The notes beneath the pieces are model-generated. The model searched no databases and was not told where the DNA came from. It saw only the letters and a program-made list of their open reading frames with translations. From NCBI RefSeq assembly GCF_017312485.1, contig NZ_BMBA01000002.1, positions 920,635-984,634 of the forward strand: a stretch of 64,000 bases of DNA, given 5' to 3'. Made by a program: the position numbers and the translations under genes. This DNA is from Clostridium zeae. GTDB lineage: Bacteria > Bacillota > Clostridia > Clostridiales > Clostridiaceae. This document shows positions 27,744 through 36,993 of the stretch, piece by piece. The stretch's first letter is position 1; every line of letters begins with the position of its first letter.

Positions 27744-27790
27744 CCTAAACTAATTATAGTAAAGTTATATTTCACTATAATTAACTTAGG
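27744..27790 (-). terminator. hairpin between licT and the PTS gene
   Basis: Arms 27744-27763 and 27770-27790 pair over about 20 bp with a few mismatches. In bgl-type operons a second RAT-controlled terminator often sits here. No clear RAT precedes this one and its T tract is weak, so it may only attenuate or process the transcript. Confidence 0.55.
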
Positions 27791-27814
27791 CCTAGCTCAC
27801 TTAATACTTGATTG

Positions 27815-28657
27815 TTACTTTCCTTCTCTTTGAGTTACTCTGTTTATATGTAGCATAAAATAAAGCATTTCATCGTTTGTAATAAGTACGTCAAATTTCT
27901 TCTTTATATAATTCCTAACCTTTAGAGCACATTCATGGGCTTCAGGATATTTCTCTTTTATCTGTTCATATAAAAAGTCTTCATCACTTCCTGAAAGCTC
28001 TTTCGCTAAAAGTCTTTTTGCAAAATATCTTATATGTGTAACAAATCTGCTATAATTTAAACTTGACTCATCTATAGTTAAATTATAGTGGAATTTAACT
28101 ATTTTAAGTACGTCTTCAACCATTTCTGTAACTATGATAGTCTGTTTAATATCTTCTCCACCTTGTTGTGCATTTACAAAATGTAATGCTATAAATCCAG
28201 CCTCATCCTCAGGAAGTAATATACCTTCATAATATTGTATAAGCTTTAATGATTTCAATGCTGCTGCAAATTCTTTCTTATAAAACTTTTTGATTTCCCA
28301 AAGTAGAGCATTCTTCATATTTATGCCTTGCTTATTTCTACTTAAGGCATAATTAATATGGTCTGCTAAAGCAATATAAATACTCTCATTAAGATTTACT
28401 CCTAAATCTGTTTGTGCTTCCTCAATTATTTTATTAGTCAATTCAAGATGATTTACAGGAACTTCTTTAATTAATTCTATAAATTTATTAGAGAGTTCAG
28501 GTGAATTAAGAACAAAGGTCTTTTCTACTTTTTCCAAGCCTATATCATCACCAGGTTTCTTCTGAAATGCTACGCCACGTCCTAAAAGCACCATTTCTAG
28601 CAGATTTTCATCCTCAGCTAACAAAATATTATTGTTAAATACCTTCTTTACTTTCAT
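27815..28657 (-). CDS. licT: BglG/LicT-family transcription antiterminator
   Basis: An RNA-binding antiterminator of about 280 residues: CAT domain (1-58, VKKVFNNNILLAEDE, LLGRGVAFQKKPGD), then PRD1 (about 65-170) and PRD2 (about 171-280) with their phospho-His positions (ALADHINYAL, LPEDEAGFIALHF, HECALKV). When the sugar is present it binds the RAT hairpin upstream of its own gene and prevents termination. I start at 28657, where GGGG lies about 6 nt upstream; the frame is open for 9 more codons. Operon with the PTS gene. Confidence 0.94.
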   Translation of the reverse strand: MKVKKVFNNNILLAEDENLLEMVLLGRGVAFQKKPGDDIGLEKVEKTFVLNSPELSNKFIELIKEVPVNHLELTNKIIEEAQTDLGVNLNESIYIALADHINYALSRNKQGINMKNALLWEIKKFYKKEFAAALKSLKLIQYYEGILLPEDEAGFIALHFVNAQQGGEDIKQTIIVTEMVEDVLKIVKFHYNLTIDESSLNYSRFVTHIRYFAKRLLAKELSGSDEDFLYEQIKEKYPEAHECALKVRNYIKKKFDVLITNDEMLYFMLHINRVTQREGK

Positions 28658-28714
28658 CCCTAGCCCCCTTTTCTTTTTGTACATCGTATCACATTTTTAT
28701 TTGTAAAATAAAAA

Positions 28715-28769
28715 ACCTAAATTAATATAAAAACGCAAAGCCACCTTGTGTTTTTATATTAATTTAGGT
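28715..28769 (-). terminator. RAT-controlled leader terminator of licT
   Basis: Perfect 20-bp arms (28715-28734 and 28750-28769, ACCTAAATTAATATAAAAAC) and a T-run (TTTTTATTTTA) on the minus strand. Its 5' arm overlaps the RAT, as required for antitermination. Confidence 0.93.
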
Positions 28770-28796
28770 CTTGCCTGCTAACCAGTTACAATCCTA
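28763..28796 (-). promoter_or_regulatory. RAT (ribonucleic antiterminator) for LicT
   Basis: On the minus strand: AGGATTGTAACTGG, then TTAGCAGGCAAGACCTAAAT. This matches the known RAT pattern (GGATTGT-ACTG...GCAGGCAA-ACCTAA). It overlaps the first arm of the terminator at 28715-28769. Binding of LicT here would let transcription enter licT and the PTS gene. Confidence 0.93.
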
Positions 28797-29029
28797 TTAA
28801 ATCATATTACATTGAAATTATATTATAGCTTGTAAACCTTGTCAATATATTACTTTTTCACGCTAATATATATTTTCAATAATATAGTTAATATAATACA
28901 CAAAGACAGTTCATTTGTTCATATTATCACATGCGCTCTAGCTTTAATCATTAATTTATAAGTACCTATATTCTTCAAATATCAATATTTTCAAATATAT
29001 ATAAATTAAACTCTCAAATACGAACCTTA

Positions 29030-29632
29030 TTATTTACTCTTTTTAATCAAGCTTGTGCCTAACATTTTATCAACAAGCTCCAAGTAATCCCCTTCATACT
29101 GTATACTATTGTTACAAATCAGCAAAGCAATACCATGAACCATACTCCACATAGCCAATATTGCTCCAATTTGCTGTTCTTTATCAAACCCATTTTCAGC
29201 AAGATATTTTTGTGCAACATTTTTGAACACTTCAAAAGAAGTTTCTTCATGTCCTATAAACTCATTGTTCTCAATTATAATACCCTTATCATTATTAGAG
29301 AGAAACATGAATTTTAGATATTCGGGGTTTTCTACCATAAACTGCACATAAGCCTTTCCAATCTCTATAACTTGAATTTTAGGCTCAGCTTCACTGTAAC
29401 TTACTGCTTCCTTAAGTTTCAAATTAAAGCTATTCCATACTTGATCGTTTATAGCTTCTATTAGCTCATCTTTATCCTTGAAATGTTTATAAGGTGCTGC
29501 ATGACTTACTCCACACATGGCAGCAACTTTTCTTAAGGAAAATTCCTTTATTCCAACTTCATTAAGAAGTAATAATCCATTTTTTATAAGGGCTTCTTTT
29601 AGATCCTTATGATGATATGTTTCTTTATTCAT
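29030..29632 (-). CDS. TetR/AcrR family regulator
   Basis: A 200-residue repressor with its helix-turn-helix at about residues 24-52 (FSLRKVAAMCGVSHAAPYKHFKDKDELIEAI) and a WHG-type C-terminal ligand domain (GAILAMWSMVHGIALL). It is divergent from the multicopper oxidase gene. A palindrome at 29745-29760 in the shared 210-bp region is the probable operator. Confidence 0.9.
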   Translation of the reverse strand: MNKETYHHKDLKEALIKNGLLLLNEVGIKEFSLRKVAAMCGVSHAAPYKHFKDKDELIEAINDQVWNSFNLKLKEAVSYSEAEPKIQVIEIGKAYVQFMVENPEYLKFMFLSNNDKGIIIENNEFIGHEETSFEVFKNVAQKYLAENGFDKEQQIGAILAMWSMVHGIALLICNNSIQYEGDYLELVDKMLGTSLIKKSK

Positions 29633-29744
29633 TATTTCCTCCCAGCTCTTGAAGTATGTGCTTTCAAAAACATGCTAACCTTTTGATAATTTTATTATAT
29701 TCCAATCTGATCAACATATTGTAAGTATATCATTTGATGTTTTC

Positions 29745-29760
29745 ATTGTAAACTTACAAT
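29745..29760. promoter_or_regulatory. putative operator between TetR and multicopper oxidase genes
   Basis: ATTGTAAACTTACAAT: 7-bp perfect arms with a 2-nt centre. A partial copy (ATTGTAAGTATAT) lies about 27 bp to the left. Confidence 0.6.
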
Positions 29761-29842
29761 CCTATAGATAAATTACAAGTAACACCAGTGAATCCTTTCT
29801 TATATAATACAGTGAATAAGTAATATTAAAGGATGTCTTACT

Positions 29843-30733
29843 TTGGTTATCACTCCAGATATAAATGTATTACCTTGTATAGTAAAAAATGGAATCAAGT
29901 ATTTTGAGTTAATTGCTGAACCAGTTAAACAAGAGTTGCTTGCTAATCTTTTTATTAATGCATGGGGATATAATGGAAGTACTCCTGGACCTACCATTTT
30001 AGTTTATCCAGGTGACACAGTTAACATCAGAGTTTATAATACTCTCCCAGAACCAACCAGCGTTCATTGGCATGGCCTAGATGTCCCTAACAATATGGAT
30101 GGAGTCCCTGATGTTGAGCCAACTCCAAAAATACAGCCTGGTAGCTATTTTGATTATAGATTTAAGATAGTTAATCCTCCTGGAACTCACATGTATCATA
30201 CTCATGTGAACACCAGTCGCCAGGAAATGATGGGATTATGTGGGGGGTTCATAATTTTAGACCCTAAGCAAAAGTCCAATATAGACTATGATTATTTTAT
30301 TATGCTTCAAGAGTTTCACTTAATTGGCCTTGGAATAGGTGAAATTAGACCAGGTATATATGATATTGACCCCATGTCTCATGAATTCAATTTTTTTACA
30401 ATGAACGGTCGTTCCTTCCCTTTTACAACATCAATGAGTACAAGTTTAAACAGCATAGTTCGAATAAGACTTGGAAATATTTCTATGAACGCTCATCCAA
30501 TACATCTTCACGGCCATCAATTTTTAGTTATCGCATCTGATGGCAATAGTATGAGTTATAATAATTATCTCTTAAAAAATACAATCAATGTTGCAACTGG
30601 CGAAACATGGGATGTAATGTTTAAGTCTGATAACCCTGGTATTTGGCCATTCCACTGTCACATTGCCCACCACATGTCTAATAATATGACAGAACCAACT
30701 GGTGGAATGTTTACCACAATTAAATATGAATAG
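29843..30733 (+). CDS. two-domain multicopper oxidase
   Basis: A 296-residue copper oxidase with two cupredoxin domains instead of the usual three. All four copper motifs are present: HWHG (near 75), YHTHVN (near 117), HPIHLHGHQF (near 220) and the T1/trinuclear HCHIAHHM (near 274). Two-domain members act as trimers and oxidise phenols, metals or amines with O2. No signal peptide is visible, so it seems cytosolic. The start is a TTG at 29843 with AAAGGA about 10 nt upstream. An O2-using enzyme is unexpected in an anaerobe. Probably controlled by the divergent TetR protein. Confidence 0.9.
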   Translation: MVITPDINVLPCIVKNGIKYFELIAEPVKQELLANLFINAWGYNGSTPGPTILVYPGDTVNIRVYNTLPEPTSVHWHGLDVPNNMDGVPDVEPTPKIQPGSYFDYRFKIVNPPGTHMYHTHVNTSRQEMMGLCGGFIILDPKQKSNIDYDYFIMLQEFHLIGLGIGEIRPGIYDIDPMSHEFNFFTMNGRSFPFTTSMSTSLNSIVRIRLGNISMNAHPIHLHGHQFLVIASDGNSMSYNNYLLKNTINVATGETWDVMFKSDNPGIWPFHCHIAHHMSNNMTEPTGGMFTTIKYE

Positions 30734-30782
30734 AAACTATCAAAGCGGACTTTGACCACTTAATTTATTATTTCACCAAACT

Positions 30783-30822
30783 AAAATAAAGTTAGAACTA
30801 ATTAATAATCTAACTTTATTTT
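30783..30822 (+). terminator. multicopper oxidase terminator
   Basis: AAAATAAAGTTAGA (30783-30796) pairs with TCTAACTTTATTTT (30809-30822), followed by more T. Confidence 0.85.
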
Positions 30823-30958
30823 TTATTTTAAAATACTTTTTGTCAGCGATATTTTTGTATCATTTTACAAAGTTTTAAAATAATTTAATGAAACATTGAT
30901 AGCTGTAAACGTTAATACTATAATTTCCATATATAGATTTTTAAAAGGAGATTTTTAT

Positions 30959-32125
30959 ATGAGTCAATTCGAAAAGCTTACTCCACTATTAAAAAGTTTT
31001 ATAGAAAAAGGTCCTGCCGGATGTTCCTTGTCAGTGTTTCAAAACAGAAGTCAGAAATATAGCAATTTTGTAGGATTTTCAGATTTAGAAAATAAAACAC
31101 CTATAACAGAAGATAGTATATACAGAATTTACTCAATGACAAAAGTTGTTACCTGTGTTGCTGCACTTATTTTATATGAAAAAGGTCTTTTTCTTCTTAA
31201 TGATCCCATAGAAGAATATCTTCCTGAGTTCAAAAATTCTTTAGTACATAGATATACTCCATATGGAGCTTTATATACTTCACTTGCATCAAAACCAATA
31301 ACCATAAAAGATCTTTTTACTATGTCTTCTGGCTTAACTTATGCAGGAGATAACATAGAAACTGCACGCTACATTTCAAAAATAGAAAAGGGGTTCGCTC
31401 ATAAATCTTCTTTTGGCGAAAAATATACTATTAGAGATTTTTCAAAAGCAATTGCAACCGTACCACTAGCTTTTGATCCTGGAACCCATTGGCAATATGG
31501 TTATAGCCATGATATTCTTGGTGCCTTAATAGAAGTTGTATCAAACAAAAGTTTAAGTCAATTTTTTAAGGATGAAATCTTCGATCCTCTAGAAATGAAA
31601 GATACTTTTTTTAGGATTCCAGAAGATAAACTTCATAGATTATGTAATCTTTACAACCGTTCTGAAGATGGAATATTAACCAAAATCACAAATATGGATG
31701 CAAATTATAAACCTGACGCTATTTTTGAAAGTGGTGGTGCAGGTCTATTGTCTACTCTCAGCGACTACAGCCGTTTTGCTCAGATGCTTGCCAATGAAGG
31801 TGAGTTAAATGGTGTTAAAATACTTAGTGCTAAAACCGTTGAACTTATGTCTATAAATCATCTCAGCCAAGAACAACTATTAGATTTTGATTGGCCTTAT
31901 CAATCTGGTTATGGGTATGGCCTTGGAGTAAGAGTAATGATAGACAAAGCAAAAGCTGGTTCAAACAGTTCCTTAGGAGAATTTGGTTGGTGCGGGATGG
32001 CCGGTACTTGGGTCATGATAGACCCTAAAGAAAAACTCTCAGCTGTTTACATGCAGCAGATGTTCCCTAACTTCGAAGCATACCATCAACCAAGACTTAG
32101 GAATGTTATATACGGTTCACTCTAA
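30959..32125 (+). CDS. class C beta-lactamase-fold serine hydrolase
   Basis: A protein of about 388 residues in the AmpC/esterase/D-aminopeptidase group. The active Ser-x-x-Lys is SMTK (Ser near residue 59), the Tyr motif YGYSHD (near 181) and the late motif is in GWCGMAGTW. No signal peptide is present, so it is more likely a cytosolic esterase or peptidase than a true beta-lactamase. I start at 30959 (MSQFEKL), where AAAAGGAG lies 7 nt upstream; the frame extends 21 codons further without a ribosome site. Single gene. Confidence 0.9.
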   Translation: MSQFEKLTPLLKSFIEKGPAGCSLSVFQNRSQKYSNFVGFSDLENKTPITEDSIYRIYSMTKVVTCVAALILYEKGLFLLNDPIEEYLPEFKNSLVHRYTPYGALYTSLASKPITIKDLFTMSSGLTYAGDNIETARYISKIEKGFAHKSSFGEKYTIRDFSKAIATVPLAFDPGTHWQYGYSHDILGALIEVVSNKSLSQFFKDEIFDPLEMKDTFFRIPEDKLHRLCNLYNRSEDGILTKITNMDANYKPDAIFESGGAGLLSTLSDYSRFAQMLANEGELNGVKILSAKTVELMSINHLSQEQLLDFDWPYQSGYGYGLGVRVMIDKAKAGSNSSLGEFGWCGMAGTWVMIDPKEKLSAVYMQQMFPNFEAYHQPRLRNVIYGSL

Positions 32126-32271
32126 TCAGTGTCATCTATTAATTTATCTATACATCATAACTGCACCAATACAGTAACGAACTTTAACAATTGAAATGTC
32201 CTTATTTATATAATAAACTTAGCTTGTAAACTATCATAATAAATAAAGTTTATATATCGAAGGAGGGCATG

Positions 32272-32541
32272 ATGTTTTTTAAAGTTATAAGTATAATAGC
32301 AGCAATTTTAACAACCGTTTCCTTTGTTCCTCAAGCAGTAAAGACAATTAAAACAAAAGATACTTCAGGCATATCTTTCGTTATGTATCTTCTTTTTACA
32401 GTTGGTGTATTTTGTTGGTTAATCTATGGTACATACATAAAAGATATTGCTATAATATCAGCAAATGCAGTAACCTTGATTTTAGCATCAATTATATTAA
32501 AATGTAAATTTGATAATGTTCGAAAATTTAATGAAAGTTAA
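32272..32541 (+). CDS. SemiSWEET-type sugar transporter (PQ-loop)
   Basis: An 89-residue membrane protein with three helices and the PQ motif in TVSFVPQAVKTIKTKDTSGIS, the bacterial half-size form of SWEET transporters that works as a dimer for facilitated sugar flux. A conserved Trp-Leu-Ile-Tyr-Gly follows in helix 2. AGGAGG lies 5 nt before the second of two adjacent ATGs (32272), which I prefer to the one at 32269. Single gene with a good terminator. Confidence 0.92.
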   Translation: MFFKVISIIAAILTTVSFVPQAVKTIKTKDTSGISFVMYLLFTVGVFCWLIYGTYIKDIAIISANAVTLILASIILKCKFDNVRKFNES

Positions 32542-32585
32542 TATTTTGATTTCCCTTTATTTAAATATATAATGAAAATAAGAAG

Positions 32586-32615
32586 ATAGCTAAACTGACC
32601 TTTAGCTATTTTTTT
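32586..32615 (+). terminator. SemiSWEET terminator
   Basis: ATAGCTAAA (32586-32594) pairs with TTTAGCTAT (32601-32609), followed by a T run. Confidence 0.88.
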
Positions 32616-32628
32616 ATGATGTTATGCA

Positions 32629-32662
32629 AAGAAATCACCGAAGAAAATTTCAGTGATTTCTT
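32629..32662 (-). terminator. terminator of the MATE gene
   Basis: AAGAAATCAC (32629-32638) pairs with GTGATTTCTT (32653-32662), with an inner GAA/TTC extension. It lies 52 bp past the MATE stop. Confidence 0.75.
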
Positions 32663-32713
32663 ATTTATCTATCCAATATAATTATTGATGATTCTTAATA
32701 ATATTTAAATAAC

Positions 32714-34066
32714 TTACGCTGAAGTTACCTCAACCTTTCTTTGAATTACTACTCGATTTTTCCACTTTCCTCTTACAAATCTAATGAAATATAATATTCC
32801 CCTAACTACCCAATCTATAAACATTCCCATCCATACACCTGCAAGTCCAAAGTGTAAGGTTACTCCTATAAAGTATCCCATAGTAACCCTAAAAACCCAC
32901 ATACCTATAAATGAAGTAACCATTGTATATTTACCATCTCCTGCACCTTTTAATCCGGATGGTAATACAAAAGCAATTGCCCAAACTGGAGTAAATATAG
33001 AATATAGTCTGCACACATTCGCACTCAGATTAACTATTTCTTGATCAGTCGTATAAAGTGAAGGAAGTATTCTTGAAAAAGGTAAAACTGCCAGTGCCAT
33101 AATTATTAAAGCAACAGTTGCAAGTTTAGTTATATAAGCTAGAGTTTTTTCAGCTTCCTTACTATCCCCTCTTCCCATGTATTGACCTACTAATGCTGTA
33201 GCAGTAACGCATAAAGCATTTCCAGGTATGTTAATCATCCCACCTATAGAGTTAGTTATAGAATTGGCTGCTATAGCTGCAGTTCCCATGTTAACAATAT
33301 ATATTTGAGTTATTAGCTTGCCTCCGTTAAATACCAAAGACTCAACACTAGCAGGAAGTCCTACAGAAAATATTGGAGCAAGCAGGCCTTTATCAGGTTT
33401 GAATTTTTTTATTTCTGTTAACTTAATTATCTTTGATCCTCTTAGTAAAACACTTAATACAAGCAATGCACCAATTATTCTAGCCAATGCTATACCTATT
33501 GCAGCTCCTGTAACCCCTAATTTTACAATATTTATAAATGCAAAAGTAAAAGTTACATTCATAATATTCATAAAAATAGTTATTTTCATAGGTGTTTTGG
33601 TATCTCCTGCTCCTCTAAGGATACCATTACAGATTAGATCTATGGTTATAAATGGATAAGTTAAAAGGGTTATAGATAAGTACTTATCCGTTGAGTTCAT
33701 AACCTCATAGTCTACAGATCCAAAAAGAAGCTTTATTAGCGGTTCTTTCAATATAAACATTAAAAGTGTAATTATTAGTGTTATAAATACCCCAGAATAC
33801 AGTGCTTGCTTCATTGATGCATTTGCTTTTTTAACATTTCCTTGACCTATGAATTGAGCTACTACAACCATTCCACCAATTGCCAGTGCTGAAAAAAAAG
33901 CTATAAAGATATTATTTACTGAATCTACCATACCAATTGCTGAAACAGCTTCTTTTCCTATATGACCTGCCATCATAGTGTTTACCATTCCCATAGACAT
34001 TACAAACAATTGCTCTGCAAGAATTGGCAGCGTCATAGTGATGATATTTTTACGGATAAACTTCAT
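32714..34066 (-). CDS. MATE-family efflux transporter
   Basis: A 12-helix Na+ or H+ coupled multidrug exporter of about 450 residues. Family marks: LPILAEQLFVMSMGMVNTMMAGH in helix 1 and the mirrored GLPASVESLVFNGGKL in helix 7, plus GAGDTKTPM and GAGDGKYTM loops. I start at 34066 (MKFIRKNI) because AGGTGGT lies just upstream; the open frame up to 34108 has no ribosome site. Substrate unknown. A second MATE gene lies at the right edge of the window. Confidence 0.93.
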   Translation of the reverse strand: MKFIRKNIITMTLPILAEQLFVMSMGMVNTMMAGHIGKEAVSAIGMVDSVNNIFIAFFSALAIGGMVVVAQFIGQGNVKKANASMKQALYSGVFITLIITLLMFILKEPLIKLLFGSVDYEVMNSTDKYLSITLLTYPFITIDLICNGILRGAGDTKTPMKITIFMNIMNVTFTFAFINIVKLGVTGAAIGIALARIIGALLVLSVLLRGSKIIKLTEIKKFKPDKGLLAPIFSVGLPASVESLVFNGGKLITQIYIVNMGTAAIAANSITNSIGGMINIPGNALCVTATALVGQYMGRGDSKEAEKTLAYITKLATVALIIMALAVLPFSRILPSLYTTDQEIVNLSANVCRLYSIFTPVWAIAFVLPSGLKGAGDGKYTMVTSFIGMWVFRVTMGYFIGVTLHFGLAGVWMGMFIDWVVRGILYFIRFVRGKWKNRVVIQRKVEVTSA

Positions 34067-34367
34067 TTTACCACCTACGTATAAGACTACTGTACGAAAT
34101 ATAGACAATAAATACTTATACTTATTTATAAGACTCTACTTATAAATATTTATTACCCAATCGCCAAGTTCCTATTACGCCTTTCTTAATAGTATTATAA
34201 CTCTTACTGTCAAGATAAGAATACTTTTCATATTACTTTTTATTAAAACTGTATTAGAGCAGTTTTAATACTTTCTTATACACAAACTTAATTCATACTT
34301 ACTGAAAAGTTATAGCCTTAAGGTATTTAACCTATACATTAATTGTTGAGCTAAAGCTTCCCAACAA
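34067..34367. other. gap between MATE and GH87-like genes
   Basis: About 300 bp without a gene. It holds the MATE promoter region; only the terminator at its left end (34368-34406) is recognisable. Confidence 0.4.
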
Positions 34368-34406
34368 ATAAAGTGACCTGATTTTATTAAAATCAAGTCA
34401 CTTTAT
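34368..34406 (-). terminator. terminator of the GH87-like gene
   Basis: 18-bp arms with one mismatch (34368-34385 and 34389-34406, ATAAAGTGAC-TGATTTT), 3-nt loop. Confidence 0.8.
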
Positions 34407-34440
34407 CCTCATATTTATCTTTTTACACTAAAACTTTCAA

Positions 34441-36993
34441 TTACCACCCACTATTTCCTGTTCCTTTACTCAATGTAAAAGTTCCTGTAGCATCATTCTT
34501 CAACGGAGATCCTGCCGAGCTAGCTACAGATACATTACTAAGAGTTGCAGAACCTTTTGTTCCAGCTTTAACCCATATTCCATCTGTACCAGAACCATTA
34601 ATTTTTATATTACTTAATGTTGCATTATTTATTGGTGCTGGATTTGGATAGTTATAAGTTTCACTTTGGAATACTAAACCTGCGTAGGTTGAATCATTTA
34701 TATCTATATTATTTATATTTATACCATTCAAAGGTGAATCAACAGCATAAATCCATAACGCTCCAAATTGGATTCCCCCCCAGAAAGCTCCGCCACAGCG
34801 AGTCAATGTAACTCTTTGTACTGTTGTAGTCCCACTAAATGGTACTGGTTTAAAGCATGAACTTATATTTACGCCTGCATAAGTTAAAGTATCTGCTGCT
34901 GTACAGTCTTCGATTGTGTTATTTGCGCCACCATAAATTGCATAAGCATTTGCTCTCCAAGTCAATTGCACTGAGCAATGTTTTATTATATTATTTTGGC
35001 ATGGTGCACTGCTCATATCAGTTGCTGACCAAATTGCAAAAGAATCATCACCTGTCGTTCTAGCAGTACAATTTTCAACTGTAGAATTATTTGTGCTATT
35101 GCATAAATTAATTCCATCTGCAAAAGTATCTCTTATTCTCCAACCATAAATATGGATTCCACTTGCTGTATTTGGTGATCCACACCAGAAACCACAGTTC
35201 GCATGTTCAATCCATATATTTCCGAACTCTGCTCCTGTTCCAGGAGTATTACAAAAAGCTTTTCCACCTGTATCACGAATAGTACCTTCTCCAAATAAAG
35301 CTAGATCATATACTTTGAAATTATTAGCGCCATTTAAATTAAACCCTAAATTGCCCCAATCAGTTTGTTCTGTACTAGGACAATAAAGCTTAGAGTACCA
35401 CATACCTGCTCCTTGAATTGTGATATTAGATTGAGCAATTATCTTATTTGTTTGATAAAAAGTACCTTCTGGAATCCAAACTCCAGTACCTTTTCCTTGA
35501 GCGACTGCATTCATACATTGTACTATCGCATTTGAACAATCTTGGGTGCTTCCAGCAACAGCACCATAATCTGCTATTGAAAGGTATCCAGCAGGCTTTG
35601 TCTTTGGAGCTACTTGCTCTAAGTCAATAAAATCTATTCCATAGTATGCTGCTGTATCTCCTGAATCTACTTGAAGCCTCACCTTTGCTCCTTGAGGTAT
35701 ATCACCAGTTAAAGCTTGAGCTTCATCATATATACGTCTTGGTGTACCACTACTTGGATTATTGTTTGGTTGACCTTCATCTCCATAAAGCCAGCTATTT
35801 TTAGAAGTTAGATTTATCTTTTGTCTGAATGACCCATTCACATAAAGACTTATTGTTGCATTTGTTCCACCACCAGTTGTTGAGTCTGGTATACAATTTC
35901 TTACAACAATTGAATTAGCTTGTTTTGTTGTAGTCCATTCAACATATTTTCCTTGACCTACAAGCTTTACAGCCTTACGACCTGAAGCTTCTCCGGCAAG
36001 ATCTCCTACATTTCTATTAGGTCCTACTACTGTTCCGTTCGTAACACCATTTTCAGCTTCGTATTCAATCCAAGGAATTTGAGCCCCACGATCTGTTGAA
36101 ACTTGACCAATTGTTAAACTGCTATTTAGGGTATTATTACTTTCATTTGATTCTGCTATAAGATTTACATCATCTATATAAGCTTGTACTGTATGCGTTC
36201 CATTAGTGGCTGTCCAAGATATTTTCCCACCATTAGGACCATTATTGCAAGTTAAAGTAGCAGTTCCTCCTGCCGGTATTGATGCCGTATAATTATCACA
36301 CCAATTAACTTGAACCCCATCTACAAGTATGCTAAGCCCATGCTTAACACCTGCTGGAGTTGCTGCTGTCCCTTGGTTCTTAATTACTGCACTAAAGGTA
36401 ACTTCATTTCCAGTAGAAGGATTTGCTGGATTCCAGGTTATATTAGTTACAACTAAATCAGGAGTTCCTGTTGTAGCGCCTGCACCATATACTTCAAATT
36501 CAGCTACTTGTCCTCCTGTTGCTCCAGAATTAACTGTAATACTAACTCTTACATATCTTGCTGTTGTACTAGAAAAGGTGATTGTAGCAGTATTGCCAGA
36601 TGCAGGATCAAATGTATATACAACTGATGCAACTGCAGTAGAATAACTACTATTATCAGTACTAGTAAGAACTGATAAGGTTTGAGTTCTTTTCCCCCAA
36701 TCTGTTGATGGATTAAGCTTAAGCACTATTTTATTGACACTTTGTGCACTTCCAAGATCTACTGTAAGTGCGTTTGGATACGAACCAGAGGCCCCCTCCC
36801 AATAAGTTCCCGTATTACCATCATTCGCATTAGAAGCAATATAATTTTGTGTGTAATTATTTGCTACTATTGTTTTTCCAAGCGCTAAATTTCCAGTATC
36901 AGCGTGAACCTCCACTGAATGTAGTACTATTTGAGTTAGCAACATCACTAGCGCTATAAAGCAGCAGCTAACCCTTTTTAAATCTTTTCTCAT
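34441..36993 (-). CDS. secreted multidomain enzyme, probable GH87 alpha-1,3-glucanase
   Basis: An 850-residue exported protein. Signal peptide about 1-31. Then an F5/8 type C (discoidin) domain (35-172), a CARDB domain (176-295, PDLVVTNITWNP...AESNESNNTL), a CBM35/6-like domain (305-465, IPWIEYEAENG...YYGIDFIDLE), and a right-handed beta-helix (470-850). The helix carries DTFADGINL (near 626) and TTGDDSFAIWS (near 648), the spacing and acidic residues known for GH87 mycodextranase/mutanase. Domain order resembles Bacillus and Paenibacillus alpha-1,3-glucanases (discoidin plus CBM plus GH87). It would attack fungal-wall or bacterial alpha-1,3-glucan. A pectate-lyase-like role is the alternative. 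Confidence 0.82.
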   Translation of the reverse strand: MRKDLKRVSCCFIALVMLLTQIVLHSVEVHADTGNLALGKTIVANNYTQNYIASNANDGNTGTYWEGASGSYPNALTVDLGSAQSVNKIVLKLNPSTDWGKRTQTLSVLTSTDNSSYSTAVASVVYTFDPASGNTATITFSSTTARYVRVSITVNSGATGGQVAEFEVYGAGATTGTPDLVVTNITWNPANPSTGNEVTFSAVIKNQGTAATPAGVKHGLSILVDGVQVNWCDNYTASIPAGGTATLTCNNGPNGGKISWTATNGTHTVQAYIDDVNLIAESNESNNTLNSSLTIGQVSTDRGAQIPWIEYEAENGVTNGTVVGPNRNVGDLAGEASGRKAVKLVGQGKYVEWTTTKQANSIVVRNCIPDSTTGGGTNATISLYVNGSFRQKINLTSKNSWLYGDEGQPNNNPSSGTPRRIYDEAQALTGDIPQGAKVRLQVDSGDTAAYYGIDFIDLEQVAPKTKPAGYLSIADYGAVAGSTQDCSNAIVQCMNAVAQGKGTGVWIPEGTFYQTNKIIAQSNITIQGAGMWYSKLYCPSTEQTDWGNLGFNLNGANNFKVYDLALFGEGTIRDTGGKAFCNTPGTGAEFGNIWIEHANCGFWCGSPNTASGIHIYGWRIRDTFADGINLCNSTNNSTVENCTARTTGDDSFAIWSATDMSSAPCQNNIIKHCSVQLTWRANAYAIYGGANNTIEDCTAADTLTYAGVNISSCFKPVPFSGTTTVQRVTLTRCGGAFWGGIQFGALWIYAVDSPLNGININNIDINDSTYAGLVFQSETYNYPNPAPINNATLSNIKINGSGTDGIWVKAGTKGSATLSNVSVASSAGSPLKNDATGTFTLSKGTGNSGW

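Noticed and set aside
30959-32125. true beta-lactamase belonging to the BlaI regulon
   Set aside because: No signal peptide, no TACA-N2-TGTA site in front, and 14 kb away from blaI; more likely an esterase or peptidase.
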